Below are positions 25,288 through 34,810 of a DNA stretch of 36,985 bases, piece by piece. The notes beneath the pieces are model-generated. The model did not search any database. It was not told where the DNA came from and was given only the letters and a program-made list of their open reading frames with translations. The stretch's first letter is position 1. Every line of letters starts with the position of its first letter. The DNA lies in NCBI GenBank assembly GCA_047974765.1, contig JBKECP010000011.1, forward strand, positions 1-36,985. Direction: 5' to 3'. Source of the stretch: JBKECP01 sp047974765 (GTDB taxonomy: Bacteria > Pseudomonadota > Gammaproteobacteria > Pseudomonadales > Halieaceae). The translations under genes and the position numbers were made by a program.

Positions 25288-26622
25288 TTAGCTACGCGTA
25301 TGTTTATGCTCAAGGTGCTCCCGCAACAAAATCCGGCGCACCTTGCCAAGCCCCAGCCATACCAACCCAAACACAAGCGGCACAGACAGTCCTGTAAACA
25401 GATCCGGATTGATCGCCATCCCTCCTGCCTTCAGGGCTTTAAAGGTATAACCAATAAGCCCAACCAGATAGTAACTAAGTACAACAACCGACAAGCCCTC
25501 AACAGTTTCCTGCAAACGAAGCTGCAATTTTGCCCGACGATTCATTGAATCCAGCAAATCACGATTTTGCTGCTCAAGAACAACATCAACCCGCGTACGC
25601 AAAAGATTGGCAGCCCGGGCAATGCGCTTTGACAGATTAGACAGGCGTTCACTGACTGATTCGCAGGTTCGCATGGCTGGCTCCAAGCGCCGTTCCATAA
25701 ACTCCTGAATAGAGGCATAACCTGCCAGGCGCTGTTCGCGCAATTCAGCAATACGGCGTTGCACCAGGGCATAGTAAGCCCGCGCCGCGCTAAAACGATA
25801 GCTGCTGCCAGCCACCAGGCGCTCCACATCAGCCGCAAGCTGACTCAGCTCATCCAGTAAACTCTGGTCATTTTGCAGCTCCCGACTTTCAGCCAGCTGT
25901 TCTGTCAGACTCATCATTGCGTTTTCACATAATGAGACTTTCGCGCCAATATCACGGGCTACCGGAAAAGCCAACAGAGCCATCATGCGATAAGTTTCAA
26001 TTTCCAGCAGACGTTGCACCAAACGCCCTGTCTGACGCGGCTCAAGATTCTGACCGCGCACATAAAACCGGGTGAATCCATCATCGTGCAGACGAAAATC
26101 ACTCCAGGCACTGAGCGCACCACTCGCCATGCTGCTGGCAGCAATATTATCCGAACTGAAAAAATTGACAATTTCTTTACTGTTTCTTTCAGAAAAAGTA
26201 TCAGCATCGACTGCCAGATGAATAGCGACCAGTATCTCTCCGGCAAGCTGACGCAACCAATCCTGCGGTACAAGATCAATGACAACATCATCAAAAGGCG
26301 TTTCAAACCCATCCTGCTTAAAAAAGCTATAGGTAGAAAACTCGGTATGGCGTTCCCAATTCAAATGAAACGGCCCCAGATCAACATTCCAGAAATTAAT
26401 ATCAGCTGATGGCTCTGCCGCACCAAAACAACGACATAGATCAGCCACATGCTGCAACTCGGCATCCGCTGCCCCCTCCCCCGACAACAATGCCAAGTGC
26501 GTAACTTTAAGTGGCGCTTGCAAGGCCAGCGAAGGGCGCGCATGGATTTCGTTCGTCAGCTGTTCACGAAAGGGGTGCTCGCAAATACCAGGCACGACCC
26601 ATTGTTTGTCTATTGCATGCAT
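25288..26622 (-). CDS. DUF3422 family membrane protein
   Basis: A 444-residue member of DUF3422. The N-terminus HPFREQLTNEIHARPSLAL is the family signature, followed by a long soluble domain (about residues 20-350) with coiled-coil-rich segments (RIAELREQRLAGYASIQEFM, LSNLSKRIARAANLLRTRV) and two C-terminal helices (about 385-405 and 415-435). Topology therefore suggests a cytoplasmic domain tethered to the inner membrane. The function of the family is unknown. ATG at 26622 is fixed by GGGAGG five bases upstream; an upstream in-frame start at 26637 lies before that site. It has no obvious partner genes. Confidence 0.9.
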   Translation of the reverse strand: MHAIDKQWVVPGICEHPFREQLTNEIHARPSLALQAPLKVTHLALLSGEGAADAELQHVADLCRCFGAAEPSADINFWNVDLGPFHLNWERHTEFSTYSFFKQDGFETPFDDVVIDLVPQDWLRQLAGEILVAIHLAVDADTFSERNSKEIVNFFSSDNIAASSMASGALSAWSDFRLHDDGFTRFYVRGQNLEPRQTGRLVQRLLEIETYRMMALLAFPVARDIGAKVSLCENAMMSLTEQLAESRELQNDQSLLDELSQLAADVERLVAGSSYRFSAARAYYALVQRRIAELREQRLAGYASIQEFMERRLEPAMRTCESVSERLSNLSKRIARAANLLRTRVDVVLEQQNRDLLDSMNRRAKLQLRLQETVEGLSVVVLSYYLVGLIGYTFKALKAGGMAINPDLFTGLSVPLVFGLVWLGLGKVRRILLREHLEHKHTRS

Positions 26623-26729
26623 CAAAACCTCCCTCAACAGCAGCTACGACGATATCAATGTAACCAGACCAGAATAAACGCGCCAACAGCAAACTTTCAG
26701 TCAGTAAAAAATCCATATGATTTTATATT

Positions 26730-28442
26730 CTAATTTTCATACCATGAAATTGCATCAAGATATGCCTCAACATCTGAATCTTCCGGGCTTATTATTTGCA
26801 AACTGGCCGAGGCAACAGCACCGGAACCTGGCGTATAGGCAAGAGTAATCATTTGCTTGCCAATAGTTGAGACGCCCTCAATATATTGGCCCGATATCCA
26901 GTTGCCAGCACTGTCTGTTTCATCAATATAAAAGCCGATCTCATTACCCGCGATATGGCGTAAATCAAGATAGGCCTGAATTGTGTAGCTGTTGCCTGGC
27001 ATCACACTAACATCCGGTGAAAAAAGATGACCATTTCCACTTGATGACGAAGTAAGTTTAACAGAATAAACAGAGTTCGCAGGGTGACCATTACCATCTC
27101 CATCAGCAGTGATAAAAGACGGAGCATCCGTTGTCCATCCATGACTTATTCCCTCTTCAAAAGTGCCGCCTGCAATAAAATTGCTTGCCAATAAGAACAT
27201 CTGAACATTGTCAATATAGGCAATGATGTCAGAATTGGCTGTAGCGGTAATTTGCAATTGTGCATAAGCAACATCCGGCGAACTCGGCTGGTATATAAAA
27301 TTTCTTGAAGAAGTCAAAACTGATGATTCTGACAGTTTATTTTGACCGGATATCCAGTGACTGACGGAATCATATTCATCAATATAGAAATTAACCTCAC
27401 CACCCGCTATTTGAGTAACACAGAGATAAGTCTTGAACAGATACCTCGCTAAACTGTCAACTGCTATTTGCGGAGAATAAAGCCGACCAACATTTGCAGC
27501 GGGAGAAAATCTGACAGATTTTTTTGAATCCGGTACGCTGCCTTTGCCAGAAGAATCAATAGTTACTGCTGATGGATTTTCAATTATCCAGCCATTGGAA
27601 AGCGGGCTTTCAAAAGAGTCTTCACGAAATAAATTATCAGCCGCAGTAGCTATACCATCTTTTATAATTACCGAACGAATAAGACCTGCATCCTGTTTGG
27701 TTTTAACATAGGCTGCAATTTCACCAAGATCAGATGAAGCGTAATCATAACTATCGACTGGAATATCCTTGATGTCATGAAAAGTAAGTACCAGCCATGT
27801 GTTATCAGCAATAGCCTGGTCAATGTAACCCTTAACATCTGCAGGTGTAACACCAACTTGAACAGGTTTATTCTGAATCAGGTAGTCATCATAGGGATAC
27901 CAGTTATAGCCAACATCAGCAAAACCACGATGTGATTGATAATATTTACTAATAGCTGCAACAGTTTCCGGACTATAGTCACCATAGGGGCTGGCAAAGC
28001 TGACGGCATCAATACCATGGGTTGCCAGATCAGCTTTACTCTGCACCAATTCAATATCGAGCGCACTTACATCCAGCTTTGTCAAAGCCGGATGAGAAAA
28101 AGTATGAGAACCAATTTCCCAGCCATAGTGATTTTGTACATCCCGAAGCTGATTCCAAGTCATATAGGCTACCGATGCATTGGCTTTACAGGTATTTGGC
28201 ACACTTGCCATCCCCAAGCAGGCAGTCGTGACGTAACTAGTGGCTTTGAGACCATAACTTGCCAGTATAGGGGCGGCTTTCAAATAAACACTGGCGTTAC
28301 CGTCATCAAAAGTGAACGATATTTTTGCCTGAGGACGACCATCATTGGAAAAAGCAGAAGCACAGACCATGACACTCAGGCTCACTACTATTGCACCAGC
28401 AGAAACAAGGTAAATAAATTTATAAAAAATTTTTTTTAGCAT
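26730..28442 (-). CDS. Secreted polysaccharide deacetylase with two C-terminal modules
   Basis: A 570-residue exported protein. A signal peptide (about 1-32, ending near CASAFS) precedes a NodB-type carbohydrate esterase 4 domain (about 38-265) with motif 1 TFDDG, motif 2 HTFSHP (metal-binding His pair), motif 3 ASPYGDYSPETV, and LVLTFHDI near its end. This domain removes acetyl groups from N-acetylated sugar polymers. Residues about 270-420 and 425-570 form two related modules, each with a GW-containing start, an NFYIDEYDS / GFYIDETDS strand and an HWISGQ / NWISGQ motif: an internal duplication resembling carbohydrate-binding beta-sandwiches. No exopolysaccharide genes are adjacent. There is no good ribosome-binding site at the ATG (28442), and the gene is more AT-rich than its neighbours. 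The sugar substrate is unknown. Confidence 0.88.
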   Translation of the reverse strand: MLKKIFYKFIYLVSAGAIVVSLSVMVCASAFSNDGRPQAKISFTFDDGNASVYLKAAPILASYGLKATSYVTTACLGMASVPNTCKANASVAYMTWNQLRDVQNHYGWEIGSHTFSHPALTKLDVSALDIELVQSKADLATHGIDAVSFASPYGDYSPETVAAISKYYQSHRGFADVGYNWYPYDDYLIQNKPVQVGVTPADVKGYIDQAIADNTWLVLTFHDIKDIPVDSYDYASSDLGEIAAYVKTKQDAGLIRSVIIKDGIATAADNLFREDSFESPLSNGWIIENPSAVTIDSSGKGSVPDSKKSVRFSPAANVGRLYSPQIAVDSLARYLFKTYLCVTQIAGGEVNFYIDEYDSVSHWISGQNKLSESSVLTSSRNFIYQPSSPDVAYAQLQITATANSDIIAYIDNVQMFLLASNFIAGGTFEEGISHGWTTDAPSFITADGDGNGHPANSVYSVKLTSSSSGNGHLFSPDVSVMPGNSYTIQAYLDLRHIAGNEIGFYIDETDSAGNWISGQYIEGVSTIGKQMITLAYTPGSGAVASASLQIISPEDSDVEAYLDAISWYEN

Positions 28443-28744
28443 AATGCATTTTTAAATTTTAATACATTTTCAGGAAATAATTATCCTGAAGAAATAAAAC
28501 ACCAGCCCGCCGCCAAAAACCAACTGCCATATAAATATTAACAACCAGCCACAAGATTAACTGAAAAAGTATCAGCATTTACCCGCAGCCAAAAAAATTA
28601 AAGGTGGCTATTTAGAAGATAACCACTTAAAAGGTAACTATTTAATATGCAGCTACCAGGCAGCTATGGCAGAACAAGCACTCTGTTATATTAGCTCAAT
28701 ATCATGCATTTATAGTATCAGACAAAGAAAAGCCGGATTTACTC
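28443..28744. other. AT-rich divergent intergenic region with near-direct repeat
   Basis: About 300 bases between the divergent deacetylase and CASTOR/POLLUX-like genes. It is AT-rich and must contain both promoters. A near-direct repeat AAGGTGGCTATTTA (28601-28614) and AAGGTAACTATTTA (28631-28644) is spaced by exactly 30 bases, about three helical turns, as expected for tandem operator sites. No gene or RNA is recognised here. Confidence 0.5.
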
Positions 28745-30649
28745 ATGACAAAACAAATTACCTTGCGACAACGACTGCAATATGCCTTTGACAACACTTT
28801 AAGCTCTGGCTCATCTGCTATTATTGCCTGGCTGGCAGTATTATCAAGCATACTGGTTATCGTGTTTGGTCTTGTGTATACCTTCACTGGCAGCAATATG
28901 CCAGACCAGGATGGCATGGGTTTTTTTGAGGCTATGTGGCAGGCATTGATGCGCTCGGTTGATCCCGGGACAGTTGCCGGTGACGAAGGCTGGGGCTTTC
29001 GTCTGCTGGGTGTATTAATCACTATTGGTGGAATCTTCATTCTGAGTACTCTCATCGGCGTACTGACCGCAGGTCTTGAGGATAAACTTGATGAACTGCG
29101 CAAGGGACGCTCACTGGTACTGGAGAAAAACCACACCTTGATCCTCGGTTGGTCGGATAAAATCTTTCATATTATCGAACAACTTATTATCGCCAATGCG
29201 AGCGAAAAACGCAGTCATATCGTCATTCTTGCAGACCGTGACAAGGTCGAAATGGAAGATGAATTGCTGGCACATATTCCTGACCGTCACAGTACACGCC
29301 TGATTTGCCGCCACGGTAGTCCTCTCAATACGGATGACATCGCCATTGTCAGTCCAGATGAAGCAAAATCCATCATTGTGCTCTCACCAGAGCAGGAGGA
29401 AAACCCGGATATCTATGTGATTAAATCGGTACTGGCTCTGACCAATAACCCCGACCGCAAGGCCGAACCCTACCATATCGTGGCCGAAATCGATGACAAC
29501 GATAATATGGAGGCAGCCCATTTAGTGGGCGGAAAAGAAGCCAGTTATATTCGCTCATCCAGTCTGCTGGCACGTATCGCAGCCCAGACGTGCCGCCAAT
29601 CCGGCCTCAGCATGATCTATTCCGATCTTCTCGACTACCGCGGTGACGAAATCTACTTTCAGCACGAACCCAGACTGGAGGGAAAAACCTACCAGCAAGC
29701 ACTGTTCAGCTACGATACCTCTTCAGTTATTGGTATGCAGCGCAATAATGGTGACGTACTGTTGAACCCGCCAATGGACAGTGTATTTGAAAGCGGTGAT
29801 ACAGTAATTGTAATTGCTCAGGACGATAGCACCATCAGATTCAGTGGCGGCCAGCCGCCACAGAGTAACGACCCGGCCATGACAGTTCGCAATGCTAAAA
29901 CAACAGGTCCGGAAACCAATATTATTATTGGCTGGAATCCAAAAGGTGCGAAAGTTATTCGTGAACTTGATCACTATGTGGAAAGCGGCTCACAGCTGAT
30001 AATTGTGGCGCCGCACAGTGATTTGGATACCGCACTGTCCACGCTGCAAGAATCTTTATCCAACCAGCATGTCAAGTTGATACGGGAGGACTCAACCCGG
30101 CGTGCAGCACTCGATAAAATCGACTTTTCCAATAGTCGCAACATTATTTTGCTGACTTCTGACACACTGCCCACCCAGGGAGCAGATGCCAATACATTAA
30201 TCACACTGCTACATCTGCGCAATATTGCGACAAGTCAAAATTTGCATTTCAATATCGTATCGGAAATGGGTGATATCAAAAATCGTGAACTGGCCGAAGT
30301 GGCCCGAGCTGACGATTTTATTATTGGTGACCATCTGGTCAGTCGACTACTTGCTCAGCTATCTGAAACCCGTGAATTAAAAGCTGTATTTGATGAACTA
30401 TTCGACGCTGACGGTGCTGAAATCTATCTTTGTCCGGCAGAAAACTATATCGCGCCGGGCAGATCCATACGCTATATCGACCTGCTCGAAGCCGCCGCTC
30501 GCCGGGGTGAAACCTGTATTGGCTATCGACTGGCAGAGCATGCACGCGATGGGGGAAAAAACTATGGCATTCATATTAACCCCCGCCTGAATGATAGTCT
30601 GACCCTGAATGTAGATGACCGGATTGTTGTGTTGTCACACGATGGCTGA
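28745..30649 (+). CDS. CASTOR/POLLUX-type ion channel protein with RCK/TrkA-N domains
   Basis: A 634-residue protein. Two N-terminal helices (about 24-46 and 87-112) flank a short pore-like loop (FEAMWQALMRSVDPGT), followed by two Rossmann-like RCK/TrkA-N units. The first starts HTLILGWSDKIFHII after residue 130, the second NIIIGWNPKGAKVI near 400; the GWs/GWn Gly-rich turns are the nucleotide-binding loops typical of this family. Plant CASTOR and POLLUX are nuclear-envelope cation channels; bacterial relatives are presumed K+ or cation channels gated by cytoplasmic ligands. No classic GYG selectivity filter is seen, as is usual for this family. The gene is monocistronic and divergent from the deacetylase. 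Confidence 0.88.
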   Translation: MTKQITLRQRLQYAFDNTLSSGSSAIIAWLAVLSSILVIVFGLVYTFTGSNMPDQDGMGFFEAMWQALMRSVDPGTVAGDEGWGFRLLGVLITIGGIFILSTLIGVLTAGLEDKLDELRKGRSLVLEKNHTLILGWSDKIFHIIEQLIIANASEKRSHIVILADRDKVEMEDELLAHIPDRHSTRLICRHGSPLNTDDIAIVSPDEAKSIIVLSPEQEENPDIYVIKSVLALTNNPDRKAEPYHIVAEIDDNDNMEAAHLVGGKEASYIRSSSLLARIAAQTCRQSGLSMIYSDLLDYRGDEIYFQHEPRLEGKTYQQALFSYDTSSVIGMQRNNGDVLLNPPMDSVFESGDTVIVIAQDDSTIRFSGGQPPQSNDPAMTVRNAKTTGPETNIIIGWNPKGAKVIRELDHYVESGSQLIIVAPHSDLDTALSTLQESLSNQHVKLIREDSTRRAALDKIDFSNSRNIILLTSDTLPTQGADANTLITLLHLRNIATSQNLHFNIVSEMGDIKNRELAEVARADDFIIGDHLVSRLLAQLSETRELKAVFDELFDADGAEIYLCPAENYIAPGRSIRYIDLLEAAARRGETCIGYRLAEHARDGGKNYGIHINPRLNDSLTLNVDDRIVVLSHDG

Positions 30650-30716
30650 CCCGAAGCAGGCTCCCTGTAAGGCACAAATCAGCACATTTAAAGCCAGGCC
30701 GTGAATATACACATCA

Positions 30717-31628
30717 TTAAGAGGCGTAAACCAGAAAAATATCCTTTCCTTCCTTTTCAGCACGCTTTAGGCAATTTCTTAAAGTATCAAGGTAATCATA
30801 ATCAGATAGAGCAGTGAGCGCCTCATAGATATGATAAGGATCCTCCAGTGTGTATTTGACCCCGCGTGAGATCATCTCCTGGGCATCTTCACCTTCTTCA
30901 AGATTATTTGGATTGCTGGCAAATTCTGTCCAATTGGTGATAGCCGCCGCCTCTACAATAGTCAAAAAGCGGCGGGCTTTACGAGAGTTCCGATCTCCCG
31001 ACATCACATCATTAGCACCCACTATATAGGGATCAAGCCTGGGCAATACACTAATCAGCCTGGCAATTTCACTATGCTTTATAACCGATACAAGGGCAGG
31101 ATATTCTGTATCGCCAAGCTTATCCGTCAGCACCGGCGGCAGAGTTGATGCTCTCTGACCAGCCGTATTGCCCTGATCTATACGAACAAACAATTCAGTT
31201 AGAATATTTTCATCAGTCTCTGCAAAAAAAGATGACAACTCATAAAGACTGACAAAAGGAAGCCCCATAAAGCCTCGTTCATCCGGCGTAGTCAGTTGGC
31301 GAAACAACAGTTCCAGAGCAAAACCATTGATCATATCGTTTTCTCTGGCGCTGCCTGTCAGCAAATCGTTCACTGCCCGCCGCCACAACTGCGGGTCATT
31401 AAAGCGCTGTTCAAGACTGGTATTATCAACATAATCCCGATCCGCAAGCATGGCAGCCAGAATGGCTTTATCATTGGAACCAATGGCCGCAGCAACCTTA
31501 TCAGCCTCGATAAGGTAGACAGCAAGGCTGTATTCCGTGGCTTGTGTACTCATGCCTGAAAGTACAAGGCTGCCAATAAAAAGACAGCCCCGAATCATTC
31601 GATATAGACTGGTGTAAATTGCAAACAT
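30717..31628 (-). CDS. Uncharacterised protein (possibly DUF7691-like)
   Basis: A protein of up to 303 residues with the conserved-looking block EYSLAVYLIEADKVAAAIGS near the start and an alpha-helical remainder. This start resembles small uncharacterised proteins of the DUF7691 type, but I recall the family only loosely. The start is uncertain: ATG at 31628 has AGAGAAAG upstream and would add a hydrophobic stretch (GCLFIGSLVLSG) that could be a signal peptide; ATG at 31553 (MSTQATEYS) gives a cytoplasmic protein but has no good ribosome-binding site. It is divergent from leuS. No catalytic motif is recognised. Confidence 0.65.
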   Translation of the reverse strand: MFAIYTSLYRMIRGCLFIGSLVLSGMSTQATEYSLAVYLIEADKVAAAIGSNDKAILAAMLADRDYVDNTSLEQRFNDPQLWRRAVNDLLTGSARENDMINGFALELLFRQLTTPDERGFMGLPFVSLYELSSFFAETDENILTELFVRIDQGNTAGQRASTLPPVLTDKLGDTEYPALVSVIKHSEIARLISVLPRLDPYIVGANDVMSGDRNSRKARRFLTIVEAAAITNWTEFASNPNNLEEGEDAQEMISRGVKYTLEDPYHIYEALTALSDYDYLDTLRNCLKRAEKEGKDIFLVYAS

Positions 31629-31755
31629 TGGAAAGCTTTCTCTTTTTATTTCAAAAGTTCTGCGCCAACTCCAGTTTGGACCATTACCGCGCCCGGCAAT
31701 AGCTGGTAGAATCCGGCGTTTATTTCGCCCTTGCTTCTGGAGCACATTGCGGATT

Positions 31756-34221
31756 ATGGATCAACAGCAATATAACGCACAAAATATTGAACAATACGTG
31801 CAACAACACTGGCTGGCGCGCAACAGCTTTGCCGTTTCTCAGGATAACAACCGCGAAAAATTCTATTGTCTGGCCATGTTTCCCTATCCCAGCGGCCAGC
31901 TGCATATGGGCCATGTGCGCAACTATACCATTGCCGATGTTATTGCACGCTACCAGCGTATGCAAGGTAAAAACGTACTGCAACCAATGGGCTGGGATGC
32001 CTTTGGCCTGCCGGCAGAAAATGCCGCGATCAAACACAACGTAGCACCAGCCAGGTGGACCGCCCAAAACATTGACTATATGCGTGAGCAGCTGCGTCGT
32101 CTCGGCTTTGCCTATGACTGGGACCGCGAAATTGCCACCTGTAATCCCGATTATTATCGCTGGGAACAATGGTTTTTTACCCGCCTTTTTGAAAAAGGTC
32201 TGGCCTACAAGAAAAAGGCCGAAGTTAACTGGTGTGAGACAGATCAGACCGTACTGGCCAATGAACAGGTAGTAGATGGTTGCTGCTGGCGCTGCGACAA
32301 CCCGGTTGAGCGCAGAGAAATCGATCAATGGTTTATCAAGATCACCGATTATGCCCAACAATTGCTGGACGATCTTGACCAGCTCGATGCCTGGCCCGAG
32401 CAGGTTCGCACTATGCAGCGCAACTGGATCGGCCGCTCACAAGGCGTTAATCTGCGCTTTGAGCTGGCTGAGGGCGGCGAATTGGAGGTTTACACCACCC
32501 GCCCGGATACCCTGATGGGCGCTACTTATATGGCGGTAGCACTCCAACACCCGCTGGCCAAGACGGCCGCCACAACTAATCCGGTATTGGCTGATTTTAT
32601 CGCTGAACAGAGCCACATCAAGGTTGCCGAGGCCGATATGGCCACTATGGAAAAACTGGGTATGGACACAGGTCTCTGCGCCATTCATCCCATCAGTGGA
32701 GAAAAAGTACCCATATGGGTGGCCAACTTTGTATTGATGACATATGGCTCCGGCGCGGTGATGTCGGTACCTGCCCACGATGAACGGGACTTCGACTTCG
32801 CCAACAAGTACGGCCTGCCGATAGTGCAGGTGATCACCAAAAAGGGGGAAGGCTTTAATTACGATAGCAGCACCTGGCAGAGCTGGTATGCAGACAAGGA
32901 AGATACTCTCACAATTAACTCCGGTGAGTTTGATGGCCTGGATTTTGAAGCTGCCTTCAATGCCATAGCTGATTATCTGCAGGCGAAGGGCAAAGGTGAA
33001 CGGACTGTCAATTTTCGCTTGCGGGACTGGGGTGTATCACGTCAGCGCTACTGGGGTACACCTATTCCAGTAATCAACTGCGACCGGTGTGGCGCACTGC
33101 CCGTACCGGCACAGGATCTGCCGGTAATACTGCCAACAGACATCGAATTTGAAGGCGTGGGCTCACCCATCAAAAAAATGTCATCTTTTATCGAAACTAC
33201 CTGCCCCGGCTGTGGCGGCCCTGCCGAACGCGAAACTGATACCTTCGATACCTTTATGGAGTCTTCCTGGTACTACGCCCGCTACGCCTGTGCCCGCAAT
33301 GACAGGCAAATGCTGGATGCAGAAGCTGATTACTGGACGCCGGTAGACCAATATGTGGGCGGTATTGAGCACGCCATCCTGCACCTGCTGTATGCGCGCT
33401 TCTACCACAAACTACTGCGAGATGAAGGCCTGGTACATTCCGATGAGCCCTTCATCCGTCTGCTAACCCAGGGCATGGTACTCAAGGACGGTGCCAAAAT
33501 GTCCAAATCCAAAGGCAACACGGTCGATCCGCAAGAGCTGATTGATCGCTACGGTGCTGATACTGTGCGCCTGTTCAGCATGTTCGCAGCACCGCCAGAA
33601 CAATCGCTGGAGTGGTCTGACTCTGGAGTGGAAGGTGCCAATCGCTTTCTCAAGCGTCTGTGGAAGCTGGTACAGAATCATATGGCAGGCAGTTCTGTAG
33701 CGACACTGGACACAAAAACACTCAGTGATGAGCAAAAACTTATCCGCCGCAAGATTCACGAAACCATTGCCAAGGTAGATGATGATTATGGTCGCCGTCA
33801 GACATTTAACACTGCTATCGCTGCAATAATGGAACTGTGTAATGAACTGGCCAGACTGGACGACTCCGCTCAGTCCCGGGCCGTACTCAACGAAGGTCTG
33901 CACGCAGTGGTATTAATGTTAAACCCCATCGTACCCCACATTTGTCACAGTCTGTGGGCGAAACTTGGCGCAAATAGTGAGCTGCTGGATACGCCCTGGC
34001 CAGAGGTGGATGAGAGCGCACTGGTACGCGACAGTATCGAGATGGTGGTGCAGGTAAATGGCAAGGTCCGCGCCAAAATGCAGGTATCAGCTCAGGCTGA
34101 CAAGGACGCCGTTCAAGCCCAGGCACTGGAACAGGACAACGTGCAGCGCTTCCTTGAGGGTATTAACGTACGCAAAGTGATTGTGGTACCAGGCAAATTG
34201 GTTAACATAGTTGCCAATTGA
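31756..34221 (+). CDS. leuS: Leucyl-tRNA synthetase
   Basis: An 821-residue class Ia synthetase that charges tRNA-Leu. The HIGH motif appears as HMGH in YPSGQLHMGHVRNYT (about residue 50), and KMSKS is at 581-585 in DGAKMSKSKGN. The CP1 editing domain (about 225-420) contains TTRPDTLMGATYMAV and the conserved VPAHDERDFDFA. The C-terminal domain ends with VNGKVRAKM and VRKVIVVPGKLVNIV, as expected for bacterial LeuRS. ATG at 31756 (MDQQYNAQ) is chosen by similarity to the family start; a TTG at 31747 is less likely. lptE and holA follow closely, the standard gammaproteobacterial order. Confidence 0.98.
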   Translation: MDQQQYNAQNIEQYVQQHWLARNSFAVSQDNNREKFYCLAMFPYPSGQLHMGHVRNYTIADVIARYQRMQGKNVLQPMGWDAFGLPAENAAIKHNVAPARWTAQNIDYMREQLRRLGFAYDWDREIATCNPDYYRWEQWFFTRLFEKGLAYKKKAEVNWCETDQTVLANEQVVDGCCWRCDNPVERREIDQWFIKITDYAQQLLDDLDQLDAWPEQVRTMQRNWIGRSQGVNLRFELAEGGELEVYTTRPDTLMGATYMAVALQHPLAKTAATTNPVLADFIAEQSHIKVAEADMATMEKLGMDTGLCAIHPISGEKVPIWVANFVLMTYGSGAVMSVPAHDERDFDFANKYGLPIVQVITKKGEGFNYDSSTWQSWYADKEDTLTINSGEFDGLDFEAAFNAIADYLQAKGKGERTVNFRLRDWGVSRQRYWGTPIPVINCDRCGALPVPAQDLPVILPTDIEFEGVGSPIKKMSSFIETTCPGCGGPAERETDTFDTFMESSWYYARYACARNDRQMLDAEADYWTPVDQYVGGIEHAILHLLYARFYHKLLRDEGLVHSDEPFIRLLTQGMVLKDGAKMSKSKGNTVDPQELIDRYGADTVRLFSMFAAPPEQSLEWSDSGVEGANRFLKRLWKLVQNHMAGSSVATLDTKTLSDEQKLIRRKIHETIAKVDDDYGRRQTFNTAIAAIMELCNELARLDDSAQSRAVLNEGLHAVVLMLNPIVPHICHSLWAKLGANSELLDTPWPEVDESALVRDSIEMVVQVNGKVRAKMQVSAQADKDAVQAQALEQDNVQRFLEGINVRKVIVVPGKLVNIVAN

Positions 34222-34254
34222 TGATCGCCGACTCGCACAGCCCCGGAGAAACTG

Positions 34255-34803
34255 ATGCCAAACCCTATTGCTGATCTCACCATAATACGCGGTCCTCTGT
34301 TACTGGGGCTGTGTCTGATACTGACAGCCTGCGGCTTTCAGCTGCGCGGCAGCACCAGTGCCACCGCACTGCCAGAATCATGGAAAACGCTCTATCTGGC
34401 TACCGACAATCCCAATAGCGAATTCAGCCGGGAGTTAAAATCCCGGTTTTCCTCTAATGGTATTGTCTGGGCAAACAAGCCTGACGATGCCGCTTATGTG
34501 CTCAGGCTCGGGCCGGAGCATTTCAGCCAGCGCAATCTATCCATCAATAGTAATGCGCGAGCCGCCGAATATGAGCTGACGATGCGATCAAGTTTTTCCG
34601 TCAGTCAACCGGGTAACGGCAAAGCGGTCATCCCCGTTACTGAAGCTACTATTGTCAAGCAGATGGAGAATGATCCCAGTAATGTTGTCGGCAAGGCAGA
34701 AGAGGTACGTATCATCAAAGGTGAAATGCGCATTGAACTGGTTCAGCAGATACTGCGCCGTATCGGCTTCTTTGCTGCCAACATGACAACCGCCTCAAAC
34801 TGA
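34255..34803 (+). CDS. lptE: LPS-assembly lipoprotein LptE
   Basis: A 182-residue outer-membrane lipoprotein. The signal peptide ends in LTAC with Cys about 26 followed by GFQLRG, the classic LptE start. The conserved strand AAEYELTMRSSFSV and the later EEVRIIKGEMRIELVQQILRR helix fit the family fold. LptE plugs the LptD barrel and delivers lipopolysaccharide to the cell surface. It lies 33 bases after leuS and 7 before holA, the usual cluster, and should be a substrate of Lnt encoded earlier in this window. Confidence 0.96.
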   Translation: MPNPIADLTIIRGPLLLGLCLILTACGFQLRGSTSATALPESWKTLYLATDNPNSEFSRELKSRFSSNGIVWANKPDDAAYVLRLGPEHFSQRNLSINSNARAAEYELTMRSSFSVSQPGNGKAVIPVTEATIVKQMENDPSNVVGKAEEVRIIKGEMRIELVQQILRRIGFFAANMTTASN

Positions 34804-34810
34804 ACCCTCT

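Noticed and set aside
25113..25397. Small + strand frame between lipoprotein and DUF3422 genes
   Set aside because: No ribosome-binding site or family match, and it overlaps the end of the DUF3422 gene.
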